Positions 26,397 to 35,219 are shown, numbered from the stretch's first letter. The stretch is DNA of 64,000 bases from VBDM01 sp035519135 (GCA_035519135.1 DATIWX010000097.1:1-64000), one strand, 5' to 3'. Notes: a model not told the origin generated them from the letters alone. Translations and numbers: made by a program.

Positions 26397-27299
26397 ATGC
26401 GCTTGTACATCGGTTCGGCGCTCGTAGCGGTCACGCTGGCCGCGAGCGGGGTTGCCGCCGCGCAATCCGGCGCCAGGTCCCGCGCCGCGCCGCCCGCGAC
26501 GGTCGAGTCCCTGCAGCTATCCGCCTCGGTCGAGCGCGGACGACAGATCGTTCCGCTGACTCCCGGCTTTGCGCTGAGGGAGGGCGATCGCGTCAATACC
26601 GGAGCCCGGTCCAGATTGATCCTGAAGCTGGCGGATGGCAGCACCATCAAGCTCGGCGAGCGGGGGTCGCTGTTCTTCGACCGCGCTCAGGTGCGCGAGG
26701 ACGGCATTTTCGATGCGGCGCTCTTCGTGGCGGAAGGCGCTTTCCGGTTTACCACGGCGGCGCTCGACAGGCTGAGGGGGAAGCGCGAAGTGAGCATCGC
26801 CGTCAACAACGTGACCGCCGGAATCCGCGGCACGGACCTATGGGGCAAGTCCACCCCGGAAAGCGATATCGTCTGCTTGATCGAAGGCAGCGTCGAGGTC
26901 ACTCCACCCGGGGAGAAGCCCTTCACGCTCGATCAGCCCCTGTCTTTCTATGCACTCGAGGGGAACGTGTCGAAGCCGGTGGCGACGGTGCTCGCCGACA
27001 AGTTCAAGGAGTGGGCTGCGGAGACGGAGCAAGAGCCGGGCAACGGCGTGGCGAGCCGCCGCGGGAGGTGGAAAATCTCGATTGCATCGATCAAGAAATC
27101 GGGCGAAGCCCTCGACGCCTACGACGCGCTGCGCAAGGCCGGCTACGCCGCCGAGATCGTCCCGGCAAAGGCGGGCGACGAGCGCACATACAGCGTCCGC
27201 CTTTCGGGCTTCGAATCGGAGAAGGACGCGAAATCCGCCGTCGAGGCCCTCAAGGGCGAGCCCAACGTGGCGAAATACGACTACAGAGTCGGCATGTAG
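26397..27299 (+). CDS. Periplasmic FecR-domain protein with C-terminal SPOR domain
   Basis: A 300-residue exported protein. I chose the ATG at 26397 because GGAG lies seven bases before it and a signal peptide follows, ending near VAAAQ. Residues 45–165 form a FecR domain (PGFALREGDRVNTGARSRLILKLADGSTIKLGERG and VTAGIRGTDLWG). Residues 230–300 form a SPOR domain (RRGRWKISIASIKKSGEALD…TYSVRLSGFESEKDAKSAVEALKG). SPOR domains bind denuded peptidoglycan at the septum. A FecR–SPOR pairing suggests a cell-wall-linked sensing or scaffold role, which is inference. Confidence 0.85.
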   Translation: MRLYIGSALVAVTLAASGVAAAQSGARSRAAPPATVESLQLSASVERGRQIVPLTPGFALREGDRVNTGARSRLILKLADGSTIKLGERGSLFFDRAQVREDGIFDAALFVAEGAFRFTTAALDRLRGKREVSIAVNNVTAGIRGTDLWGKSTPESDIVCLIEGSVEVTPPGEKPFTLDQPLSFYALEGNVSKPVATVLADKFKEWAAETEQEPGNGVASRRGRWKISIASIKKSGEALDAYDALRKAGYAAEIVPAKAGDERTYSVRLSGFESEKDAKSAVEALKGEPNVAKYDYRVGM

Positions 27300-27330
27300 A
27301 GCCGGCGCGAAGACTGCGCGGCGCCTAAGG

Positions 27331-27336
27331 TAAAAT
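27331..27336 (+). promoter_or_regulatory. Candidate -10 box for the UvrD-like helicase
   Basis: TAAAAT lies 21 bp before the ATG, preceded by AAGG. The short distance implies a leader of about 15 nt that consists almost entirely of the palindrome at 27336–27357. Confidence 0.45.
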
Positions 27337-27357
27337 CGGGCATTCGCGAATGCCCGA
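27336..27357. promoter_or_regulatory. Perfect 22-bp palindrome abutting the helicase start codon
   Basis: The bases CGGGCATTCG and CGAATGCCCG are exact reverse complements, extended by an outer T/A pair, with no spacer. The dyad sits between the -10 box and the ATG at 27358 and leaves no room for a Shine–Dalgarno site. It could be an operator or a 5'-end RNA hairpin. It does not resemble a LexA box. Confidence 0.7.
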
Positions 27358-29505
27358 ATGCATAATCTTCTCGAGAATCTCAATCCCGAGCAGCTCGCCG
27401 CCGTCACTCTTCCGGATCAATCGGCGCTGATCCTCGCCGGCGCCGGCTCCGGGAAAACCCGCGTACTCACCACCCGGATCGCCTGGCTGATCCAGACGGG
27501 CAACGTGAGTCCCGGCGGCGTCCTCGCCGTCACCTTCACCAACAAGGCGGCGAAGGAGATGCTTACGCGCATCTCCGCGATGCTGCCGATCAGCACGCGC
27601 GGCATGTGGGTCGGGACCTTTCACGGCCTGTGCAACCGCTTCCTGCGCGCGCATCATCGCGAAGCGGGCCTGCCGCAGCAATTCCAGATCCTCGACTCGC
27701 AGGACCAGCAGGCGGCGATCAAGCGCGTGCTGAAGGCCATGAACGCCGACGAGGAACGGTTTCCGGCGCGCGAGGCGCAGTATTTCATCAACGCGGCGAA
27801 AGAAGAGGGCAAGCGAGCCCGGGACGTCGAGATCGGCGACGAGATCATGCGGCGCTACGCGGAGATCTACGCGGCGTACGACGAGCAGTGCCAGCGCGAA
27901 GGCGCGGTCGATTTTGCGGAGCTGTTGCTGCGCACTTACGAAGTCCTGTCCAGGAACGAGGTGCTGCGCGAGCACTATCGCAGCCGTTTCCGGCACATCC
28001 TGGTCGACGAGTTCCAGGACACCAACCGCCTGCAGTACCGCTGGCTGAAGCTCCTCGCCGGCCCGAAGAACGTGATGTTCGCAGTCGGCGACGACGACCA
28101 GAGCATCTACCGCTTCCGCGGGGCGAACGTGGGCAACATGGCAGAGTTCGAGCGCGATTTTCGCGTCGAGAACGTCATCCGGCTGGAGCAGAACTACCGC
28201 TCGCAAGGGAACATACTCTCCGCCGCCAACGCCCTCATAGCGCACAACAAGAAGCGCCTCGGCAAGAACCTGTGGACTTCCGCCGGCCACGGCGAGCCGG
28301 TGCGCATCTACGAGGCGCAATCGGACGCCTACGAGGCGGGCTGGCTCACCGAGGAGGTCCAGTCGCTCAAGCGCGGTGGCCTGCGTCTGGCCGACATCGG
28401 GGTGCTGTACCGCTCGAACGCGCAGTCGCGGATCATCGAGCATGCGCTGTTCTCGGCCGGCATGCCCTATCGCGTCTACGGCGGCCTGCGTTTCTTCGAG
28501 CGCATGGAGATAAAACATGCGCTCGCCTATCTGCGCCTTGCAGCGAATCCGGATGACGACGGGGCGTTCCTGCGCGTCGCGAACTTCCCGGCGCGCGGCA
28601 TCGGAGCGCGGACGCTCGAGGCCCTGCAGGACGCGGCAAAAGCGGGCGGAGCCAGTCTCTACAAGGCCGCCGCAGCGCTCCCCGGCAAAGCCGGCACGGC
28701 GATCGCTTCCTTCGTGCGGCTCATCGACTCGCTCAAGGCCGAGACGCGGGAACTGCCGCTGCCCGAGACCGTCGAGGTCATGCTGGAAAAAAGCGGCCTG
28801 CTGGCGCACTACAAGGCCGAACGGGACGGCGCCGACCGCGTCGAGAACCTGAACGAGCTGGTGAACGCCGCCGCCGCTTTCGTCAGCGAGGCCGAGGAGC
28901 AGGATCTGCCGGCGTTCTTGGCGCACGCCTCGCTCGAGTCGGGCGAGAACCAGGCGTCCGAAGGGGCGGACGCTCTGCAGTTGATGACGGTGCACTCGGC
29001 GAAGGGCCTGGAGTTCGCGGCGGTATTCGTCACCGGCCTGGAAGAAGGCCTGTTTCCGCACGAGCAGAGCGCGCTCGAGGACGACGGCCTGGAGGAGGAG
29101 CGCCGTCTCATGTATGTCGCGATCACGCGCGCGCGCACGCGGCTGTATCTTTGTTACGCGCAAACGCGCATGTTGCACGGCCAAACGCGCTATAACGTCG
29201 CCTCGCGGTTCCTGGACGAGATTCCCCCGGAGGTCGTGAAGCGACTCAGTCTCGAAATGAGACCCCTCGTGGGTCGCGGGCGGTTCGACGACAAGGCATG
29301 GGAACCGGCTCCGGAGAAGGAATTCAAGGCGAAATCGGCCGGCCATGGATTCCGCATCGGCCAGGCGGTGCAGCACCCCAAGTTCGGTCAGGGCGTGATC
29401 GTCAATGCGGAGGGGTCGGGGAACGACGCCAGATTGCAGATCAACTTCGGGAAACAGGGAATGAAGTGGCTCGCCCTGGAGTACGCGAAAATCACCGCAG
29501 CCTAG
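27358..29505 (+). CDS. uvrD: UvrD/Rep-type superfamily 1 DNA helicase
   Basis: A 715-residue 3'–5' helicase. Motif I is ILAGAGSGKTRVLTTR near residue 30, motif II is VDEFQDTNRLQY, motif III is AVGDDDQSIYRFRGA, and motif VI is RRLMYVAITRARTRLYL. The C-terminal Tudor-like tail (GFRIGQAVQHPKFGQGVIVN) is the RNA polymerase- and DNA-contact element of UvrD/PcrA. This supports UvrD over Rep. Its stop overlaps that of the opposite-strand gene in a shared CTAG. Confidence 0.95.
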   Translation: MHNLLENLNPEQLAAVTLPDQSALILAGAGSGKTRVLTTRIAWLIQTGNVSPGGVLAVTFTNKAAKEMLTRISAMLPISTRGMWVGTFHGLCNRFLRAHHREAGLPQQFQILDSQDQQAAIKRVLKAMNADEERFPAREAQYFINAAKEEGKRARDVEIGDEIMRRYAEIYAAYDEQCQREGAVDFAELLLRTYEVLSRNEVLREHYRSRFRHILVDEFQDTNRLQYRWLKLLAGPKNVMFAVGDDDQSIYRFRGANVGNMAEFERDFRVENVIRLEQNYRSQGNILSAANALIAHNKKRLGKNLWTSAGHGEPVRIYEAQSDAYEAGWLTEEVQSLKRGGLRLADIGVLYRSNAQSRIIEHALFSAGMPYRVYGGLRFFERMEIKHALAYLRLAANPDDDGAFLRVANFPARGIGARTLEALQDAAKAGGASLYKAAAALPGKAGTAIASFVRLIDSLKAETRELPLPETVEVMLEKSGLLAHYKAERDGADRVENLNELVNAAAAFVSEAEEQDLPAFLAHASLESGENQASEGADALQLMTVHSAKGLEFAAVFVTGLEEGLFPHEQSALEDDGLEEERRLMYVAITRARTRLYLCYAQTRMLHGQTRYNVASRFLDEIPPEVVKRLSLEMRPLVGRGRFDDKAWEPAPEKEFKAKSAGHGFRIGQAVQHPKFGQGVIVNAEGSGNDARLQINFGKQGMKWLALEYAKITAA

Positions 29506-29753
29506 TTCTTGTCGAACAAGCGGAGCTGGCTGGCTCCGATGAGGGCAGCTTGCTCCACGGCGCGTTTCGCCTCCTCCAGCGTCGCCGTCTCGCCGGAGTG
29601 GCTGCCCGCCCGCCAGCGGTAGATTCCGTCCCATTCCTTCTTCGGGCCGAGCTCGACCTGGCCTAGACGCTCCCTGCCCAGCCAGTAGCCGTGGGACAGA
29701 TAGCCGCGTTCCCAGAACGCCTGCTTCGCCTTCCTCGCGGAGCGCTTCGGCAT
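29502..29753 (-). CDS. Small conserved-looking hypothetical protein
   Basis: An 83-residue protein starting MPKRSARKAKQAFWERGYLS. It has a basic N-terminus, an aromatic middle (HGYWLGRERLGQVELGPKKEWDGIYRWRAGSHSGET) and a C-terminal helix (LEEAKRAVEQAALIGASQLRLF). I do not recognise the family. The tryptophan-rich centre and codon use like its neighbours support it being real. Its TAG shares CTAG with the helicase stop. Confidence 0.6.
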   Translation of the reverse strand: MPKRSARKAKQAFWERGYLSHGYWLGRERLGQVELGPKKEWDGIYRWRAGSHSGETATLEEAKRAVEQAALIGASQLRLFDKN

Positions 29754-29828
29754 GCGCCACCCCCTCGCGCGCATTCTACCCGCGCGCAAGGTTTGGAGAG
29801 AAACCCCGCCTCGTGTAGAGTAGCGCCT

Positions 29829-29868
29829 CCCCCCGGAGGGGGTATTCGAGGGACCCCCTTTGGGGGGT
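29829..29868 (+). promoter_or_regulatory. Alternating C/G-run leader before ilvA
   Basis: Four runs occur in order: C5 (29830–29834), G5 (29838–29842), C5 (29854–29858) and G5 (29863–29867). They allow hairpins 1:2 and 3:4, or the exclusive alternative 2:3, ending 13 bp before the GTG start. This is the layout of an attenuator, but there is no U-run, so any effect would be on ribosome access. It could instead be an ordinary REP-type element. Confidence 0.45.
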
Positions 29869-29880
29869 GCGGGAAATCGC

Positions 29881-31416
29881 GTGAAGGACGACTATCTCGA
29901 GCGGATCCTGAGGGCCCGCGTCTACGACGTCGCGATCGAGACGCCCCTCGAGGTCGCGCCCATTCTTTCCGCGCGGCTCGGCAACCGGGTGCTGCTGAAG
30001 CGCGAGGACATGCAGCCGGTGTTCTCCTTCAAGTGTCGCGGGGCCTACAACAAGATGGTCAACCTCCCGGCCGCGGCGCTGGCGCGCGGCGTGATCGCCT
30101 CATCGGCCGGCAACCACGCCCAGGGCGTGGCGCTCGCCGCCCAGAAGCTGGGCTGCGCCGCGACGATCGTGATGCCTTCCACGACTCCCAAGATCAAGAT
30201 CGATGCGGTCAAGGCGCGCGGGGCGAAAGTAATCCTGCAGGGAGATACCTATGACGAGGCCTACGCGGAGGCGTCGCGCCTGAGACGCTCGCGCGGGCTC
30301 TCCTTCGTGCACCCCTACGACGACCCGGACGTCATCGCCGGCCAGGGAACGATCGGGATGGAGATCGTGAGGCAATCGTCGCAGCCCCCGCATGCGGTGT
30401 TCGTTCCGGTCGGTGGCGGCGGACTGATCGCAGGGATCGCTTCCTACATCAAGCGCCTGCGTCCCTCGGTCAGGGTGATCGGCGTCGAACCGATAGACGC
30501 GGACGCCATGGCGCGCTCGCTGAAGGCGGGCAGGCGTGTGGCACTCGACCACGTGGGGCTGTTCGCCGACGGCGTCGCGGTGAAGCACGTCGGCGCAGAG
30601 ACGTTCCGGATCTGCAGAGAGCTGCTCGACGGAATGATCCTTGTGGATACCGACCAGATCTGCGCTGCGATCAAGGACGTGTTCGAGGACACGCGCACGA
30701 TACTCGAGCCCGCCGGGGCGCTCGCGGTCGCCGGGGCGAAGTCTTACGTCGAGCGCACCGGAATACGGGGAAAGAGGCTCGTCGCGGTCGCTTCCGGGGC
30801 CAACACCAACTTCGACCGGCTGCGCTTCGTCGCCGAGCGCGCCGAGGTCGGCGAGCATCGAGAGGCGATCCTCGCCGTCACGATCCCGGAACGTCCTGGC
30901 AGCTTCAAGAAGTTCTGCGCCACGCTGGGCTCGCGCAACATCACCGAATTCAACTATCGCATCGCCGATCCCAGGCAGGCGCACGTCTTTGTCGGCGTCG
31001 AAGTGCACAACCGCGACGAGACCGCGAGGATCGTCAAGACGCTCCGGCGCGAGGACCTCGAGACGCTCGACCTTTCCGACGACGAAATGGCCAAGCTGCA
31101 CGTGCGTCACATGGTCGGCGGGCATGCTCCGGCAGGGATCAGGAAAGGCGCGCGCGGCGCGCCCGACGAGCTGTTGTATCGCTTCGAATTCCCGGAACGT
31201 CCCGGCGCGCTGATGAAGTTCCTGTCGAACATGCGCATCGACTGGAACATCAGCCTGTTCCATTACCGCAACCAGGGCAGCGACTACGGCCGGGTGCTGG
31301 TCGGCATGCAGGTGCCGCGCGAGGAGATGCGCCAGTTCCAGCGGTTTCTCACCGCCTTGGGTTATCCGTACGTCGACGAGAGCCGTAACCCCGCGTACCG
31401 CTTGTTCCTGGGCTAG
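29881..31416 (+). CDS. ilvA: Threonine ammonia-lyase, biosynthetic
   Basis: A 511-residue PLP enzyme making 2-oxobutanoate for isoleucine. The PLP lysine is Lys51 in FSFKCRGAYNKM, and the phosphate-binding glycine loop is VGGGGLIAGIA. Two ACT-like regulatory domains follow (AILAVTIPERPGSFKKFCATLG and YRFEFPERPGALMKFLSNMR), which confer isoleucine/valine control. Length matches E. coli IlvA (514). The GTG at 29881 gives the standard KDDYLERIL start. Its stop overlaps the opposite gene in a CTAG. Confidence 0.96.
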   Translation: MKDDYLERILRARVYDVAIETPLEVAPILSARLGNRVLLKREDMQPVFSFKCRGAYNKMVNLPAAALARGVIASSAGNHAQGVALAAQKLGCAATIVMPSTTPKIKIDAVKARGAKVILQGDTYDEAYAEASRLRRSRGLSFVHPYDDPDVIAGQGTIGMEIVRQSSQPPHAVFVPVGGGGLIAGIASYIKRLRPSVRVIGVEPIDADAMARSLKAGRRVALDHVGLFADGVAVKHVGAETFRICRELLDGMILVDTDQICAAIKDVFEDTRTILEPAGALAVAGAKSYVERTGIRGKRLVAVASGANTNFDRLRFVAERAEVGEHREAILAVTIPERPGSFKKFCATLGSRNITEFNYRIADPRQAHVFVGVEVHNRDETARIVKTLRREDLETLDLSDDEMAKLHVRHMVGGHAPAGIRKGARGAPDELLYRFEFPERPGALMKFLSNMRIDWNISLFHYRNQGSDYGRVLVGMQVPREEMRQFQRFLTALGYPYVDESRNPAYRLFLG

Positions 31417-32102
31417 GTTTTCGTATCCTCGCCGAAATAACCCGGTGCCATCTCGCCGGCGTAGCACGGCGGCGACGAGAAGCCCTGCGGGTCGTCGAGA
31501 AACTTGAGCCCTTCGGGCTCGCGGCGGTACACGCCGCGCTCGGTCACCACGAAATCGACGGGAATATCGTGCGGCTGCGGGCTTATGGTCTTCAGGTAGG
31601 CCTGCTCGTAGGCGACGCCGATCACGCGAGGCAGCTTGGCGAGCGAGGCGAGGGTGCGATCGAAGAAACCGCCGCCGTAGCCGAGCCGATAACCGTCCGC
31701 GTCCCAGCCGAGCATGGGAAGAAGCACGTGATCGGGCTGCAATTCACGCGAATCGACCGGGTAGGGGATTCCGAGTGGCCCGTCGGCGAGTTTCACGCCG
31801 GGATGCCATTCGCGGAAGATCAGTGGCGTCTTGGGCGCCACGACGACCGGCATCGCGGTCGTCGCTCCTCTGCGCCGCAGGGCGGCGGCGAGGTGACGCA
31901 CGTCGTACTCGTTGCGGTAGGGCCAGCAGAACGCGAGCACTCCGTGCACCAGATCGGGGAACGCGCGTTCTATGTGAATGTCGATGCGCGAGCGCCATTC
32001 GGCGAGCACATGCCCGGCAAGGGCGTCTCGTTCGCGCAGCAGCCGGGTGCGCTCGCTCTTGCGCCAGGCGGAAAGTTCCGGTGATATTTCGGAAAACCCC
32101 AT
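31413..32102 (-). CDS. 5-formyltetrahydrofolate cyclo-ligase
   Basis: A 229-residue MTHFS/YgfA-family protein that recycles 5-formyl-THF to 5,10-methenyl-THF using ATP. The folate/ATP-site signature GYRLGYGGGFFDRTLA is intact and the N-terminal KSERTRLLRERDALAG carries the basic ATP-binding residues. The C-terminus has about 30 residues beyond the usual domain. It converges on ilvA with overlapping stop codons. Confidence 0.92.
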   Translation of the reverse strand: MGFSEISPELSAWRKSERTRLLRERDALAGHVLAEWRSRIDIHIERAFPDLVHGVLAFCWPYRNEYDVRHLAAALRRRGATTAMPVVVAPKTPLIFREWHPGVKLADGPLGIPYPVDSRELQPDHVLLPMLGWDADGYRLGYGGGFFDRTLASLAKLPRVIGVAYEQAYLKTISPQPHDIPVDFVVTERGVYRREPEGLKFLDDPQGFSSPPCYAGEMAPGYFGEDTKT

Positions 32103-32177
32103 GAATTGTCCGGTATTTCATCACTCGGGGGTCGGAAATCCCTATGGTATTCTAGGACCTAGACGGGAGGAAGCGGT

Positions 32178-34139
32178 TTGAGACACGCATGGCCACTACG
32201 GGCGGCCGCGGTGCTTCTGCTCGCGGCGGCCGAACTTGCTTGTGCGGCGAAGCTCGATTCGCAGGACGCCGCTTTGCTCGCCGCGCGCGACGCCTTCGAG
32301 GCGGGCAATCGCACCCGGCTCGCCCACGCGGCGCAGCAACTCGAGGGTAATGTGCTCGCCCCCTACGTCGAGTACTGGCAACTTTTCCTCAGGCTGCCCG
32401 CGGCCCGGGCCGAGGAGGTTCGCGATTTCTTCTCCCGGTATCCCGGCAGCGTCCTCGCCGAGCAGTTGCGCACCGACTGGCTCAAGGTGCTCGGGAAGAG
32501 CGGCCGCTGGGAGCTCTTCCAGGAAGAGTATCCGGCGCTCTCCGCCGACGACCCGGAGGTGACCTGCTATGCGCTGCTCCCGCGCTGGAAACGCGACGAC
32601 GCGCCGGCGCTCGATCAGTTCAAGTCGTTCTGGAACGCGCCGCGGGATCTTCCCGACGGATGCCTGCAGCTCGCGCGCGTGCTCGCCAAGTCCGGCCAGA
32701 TCGGCTCGGGCGAAGCCTGGGCGCGGTTCCGCATGCTCGTCGACGCCGGGCTCATCGGTGCGGCGAAGCGCTCCCTGGAGTTCGTGCCGCGCGGGCAGGC
32801 GATCGACCCGAGACGGCTTGCCGGAGTCATTCGCGCGCCCGCCCGGTTCCTGATGAACCCACAGGCGGATTTCGCCAAGGTCGCCGATCGGGAACTGGTC
32901 ATCGCCGCCGTGACGCTGGCTTCCGACTCGGATCCGCTCGCCGTGGCGAAACTGTGGAGCGGGGGCCTGAGCGCGAAGTTCTCCGAGGAAGACGTGAAGT
33001 ACGTCTGGCTGATGCTCGCGATGAACGGCGCGCAGCGCCACGTGCCCGACTCGCTCGGCTGGTTCGGGAAGGCCGGGAACCTGAACGACGAGCAGCTCGC
33101 CTGGCGGGCGCGCATCGCGATGCGCACGGAGAACTGGGCCGAGGTCAGAACCTCAATCGACCGTATGTCCCCGGTCGCCAGGAACGACGCGATCTGGACC
33201 TACTGGTACGGGCGGGCCGAGCGCGAGCTCGGCAGCCCTCTCGAGGCCGAGGGCTACTTCGAGCGCATCGCCGCGGAGCACAGCTTCTACGGGCGGCTCG
33301 CCGCCGACGAGCTGGGAGTGAGCCTGCGCATTCCGCCGCGGGCGCCGCTGCCTACAGAAGCCGAGATCGCCGAGGTGGCGGCCATTCCGGGTCTCGCGCG
33401 GGCGCTCGCGCTCTACCGCATTGACATGCGCACCGAGGCGACGCGCGAGTGGCTGTGGACCATACGCGGCATGGACGACAGGAAGCTGCTCGCCGCGGCG
33501 GAGCTCGCCCGCCGCAACGAAGCCTGGGACCGCGCGATCAGCACAGCCGACAGGACGCTCGTCGCCCATGATTTCGCGGTAAGGTACCTCGCGCCGTACC
33601 GCGAGGTGCTCGCCGAGAAGGCCCGCTCGCGCGACTTGGAGGAGTCCTGGGTCCTGGGCGTGATCCGCCAGGAAAGCCGCTTCATCAGCGGCGCCAAGTC
33701 CTCGGCCGGGGCGAGCGGCCTGATGCAGGTGATGCGTCCGACCGCGAAGTGGGCGGCGCAGAGGCTGCGCTTGAAGAACTTCTCATGGTCGCGACTGCGG
33801 GACCCGGAAATCAACGCCTCCCTGGGCACGTACTACCTGCGCCACGTGCTCGATCAGTTCGACGGTAGCCCGGTACTGGCCGCGGCCGCCTACAACGCCG
33901 GGCCCTCGCGGGCGAAGCTGTGGCGGGGGACTGCACCGGTCGAGGGCGCGATCTTCGCCGAGACCATCCCGTTCGTCGAAACGCGCGACTACGTCAAGAA
34001 GGTCATGGCGAATACGGTCTACTACTCCGCGGTGCTCGGGACCGAGGCGACCCCGCTGAAGACGCGCCTGGGCGTGGTGCCCCCGCGCCGGACCCCCGAA
34101 GGCGTGGCCTCCATCCGGAGCGGGCCTGTCGTCCAGTAG
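32178..34139 (+). CDS. slt: Soluble lytic murein transglycosylase
   Basis: A 653-residue periplasmic peptidoglycan lyase. The TTG at 32178 is the start: GGGAGGAAG lies five bases upstream and a signal peptide (PLRAAAVLLLAAAELACA) follows. A long alpha-superhelical region precedes the C-terminal SLT domain, with catalytic Glu499 in WVLGVIRQESRF, then SSAGASGLMQVMRPTA and AAAYNAGPSR. Domain order and size match E. coli Slt70. Confidence 0.95.
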   Translation: MRHAWPLRAAAVLLLAAAELACAAKLDSQDAALLAARDAFEAGNRTRLAHAAQQLEGNVLAPYVEYWQLFLRLPAARAEEVRDFFSRYPGSVLAEQLRTDWLKVLGKSGRWELFQEEYPALSADDPEVTCYALLPRWKRDDAPALDQFKSFWNAPRDLPDGCLQLARVLAKSGQIGSGEAWARFRMLVDAGLIGAAKRSLEFVPRGQAIDPRRLAGVIRAPARFLMNPQADFAKVADRELVIAAVTLASDSDPLAVAKLWSGGLSAKFSEEDVKYVWLMLAMNGAQRHVPDSLGWFGKAGNLNDEQLAWRARIAMRTENWAEVRTSIDRMSPVARNDAIWTYWYGRAERELGSPLEAEGYFERIAAEHSFYGRLAADELGVSLRIPPRAPLPTEAEIAEVAAIPGLARALALYRIDMRTEATREWLWTIRGMDDRKLLAAAELARRNEAWDRAISTADRTLVAHDFAVRYLAPYREVLAEKARSRDLEESWVLGVIRQESRFISGAKSSAGASGLMQVMRPTAKWAAQRLRLKNFSWSRLRDPEINASLGTYYLRHVLDQFDGSPVLAAAAYNAGPSRAKLWRGTAPVEGAIFAETIPFVETRDYVKKVMANTVYYSAVLGTEATPLKTRLGVVPPRRTPEGVASIRSGPVVQ

Positions 34140-34213
34140 CGTTCCGCCCGGCCTGCGAGTGCCTTCGCGGGTTAAACTAGGCACTTTCGTCAAGTAAGTC
34201 TCTTGCGGCATTC

Positions 34214-35164
34214 ATGAGCCGGATCCTGGTTATCGGCGGTAGCGGCTTTGTAGGCCGGCATCTCGTGCGCCATCTCGTCGACGCCGGGCATTTCGTCGTC
34301 GTCCCCACGCGGCGGCGCGAGCGCGCGAAGCATCTGATCCTTCTGCCGACGGTCGATGTGCTCCAGGCCGACGTGCACGACGAGGAAGCGCTGGGGAAGC
34401 TCGCGTCCGGCTGCGATGCGGTGGTAAACCTAGTCGGCATTCTCCACGGCCGGCGGGGCGATCCCTACGGCCCGGAATTCGCGCGCGTGCACGTCGAATT
34501 GCCCAAGAAGATCGTCGAAGCGTGCAAGAAGAAGCGGGTCCCGCGCCTCCTGCACATGAGCGCATTGCACGCTCATCCCGAGGGCCCCAGCCAGTACCTG
34601 CGTTCCAAGGGGGACGGCGAGACCTGGGTGTTCTCGGCGCAAAACGACCTCGCTGTCACCGCGTTCCGGCCCTCGGTGATCTTCGGGCCCGAGGACAAGT
34701 TCCTGAATACCTTCGCCAGGCTGCAGCGCTGGCTGCCGCTGCTCCTGGTCCCCAGTCCCCGCGCACGGTTCCAGCCGGTCTACGTAGAGGACGTTGCTAA
34801 ATGCTTCGTCGCAAGCCTCGCCGACCGGGACAGCATCGGCAAGCGCTATGACCTGGGCGGGCCGCACGTCTACACGCTGCGCGAGCTGGCCGCCTACGCC
34901 GGAAGCGCGAGTGGCTACGCCCGGCCCGTGATCGGCCTGTCGGACCGCCTGTCTTTCCTCCAGGCCTGGGCGATGGAATTCAAGCCCGGGACGAAGCTCA
35001 TGTCGCGCGACAACTTCAATTCGATGAAGGTCGACAGCGTCTGCGACGGCCCGTTCCCCTTCTCCATCCAGCCGACGCCCCTCGAGGTGGTCGCGCCCGT
35101 CTACCTTCGCGGGACCTTTCCTCGCTCGCGCTACAGCTGGTTCCGCTACAAGGCCGGTCGCTAG
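34214..35164 (+). CDS. NDUFA9-like NAD(P)-binding SDR/epimerase
   Basis: A 316-residue atypical SDR protein with GGSGFVGRHLVRHL at the N-terminus and the complex I NDUFA9 subfamily's short catalytic region (YLRSKGDGETWV in place of YxxxK). FRPSVIFGPEDKFLN and PVYVEDVAKCF are subfamily landmarks. Bacterial members sit outside the nuo operon and their substrate is unknown. Confidence 0.88.
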   Translation: MSRILVIGGSGFVGRHLVRHLVDAGHFVVVPTRRRERAKHLILLPTVDVLQADVHDEEALGKLASGCDAVVNLVGILHGRRGDPYGPEFARVHVELPKKIVEACKKKRVPRLLHMSALHAHPEGPSQYLRSKGDGETWVFSAQNDLAVTAFRPSVIFGPEDKFLNTFARLQRWLPLLLVPSPRARFQPVYVEDVAKCFVASLADRDSIGKRYDLGGPHVYTLRELAAYAGSASGYARPVIGLSDRLSFLQAWAMEFKPGTKLMSRDNFNSMKVDSVCDGPFPFSIQPTPLEVVAPVYLRGTFPRSRYSWFRYKAGR

Positions 35165-35166
35165 TG

Positions 35167-35219
35167 GGAAGGTCTGAAGAAGCAAGCGTCGCGTCGCGAA
35201 GCAGCGAAGGTGAACGAGC
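35167..35219 (+). repeat. Dispersed 53-bp repeat, copy B
   Basis: This begins GGAAGGTCTGAAGAAGC two bases after the stop codon of the NDUFA9-like gene and aligns ungapped with 22121–22173, differing at about nine positions. Further on, a GCTTGCG string near 35248 is complementary to CGCAAGC-like sequence in the repeat and might extend a hairpin. The rest of the 35165–35308 gap shows nothing else I can identify. Confidence 0.75.

Noticed and set aside
27325..29760. Minus-strand open frame of about 810 codons
   Set aside because: It is antisense to the UvrD-like helicase, whose motifs are unmistakable on the plus strand.
29752..29823. Short peptide frame before ilvA as a leader peptide
   Set aside because: It has Leu, Ile and Val residues but no run of regulatory codons, and it overlaps the start of the opposite-strand gene.
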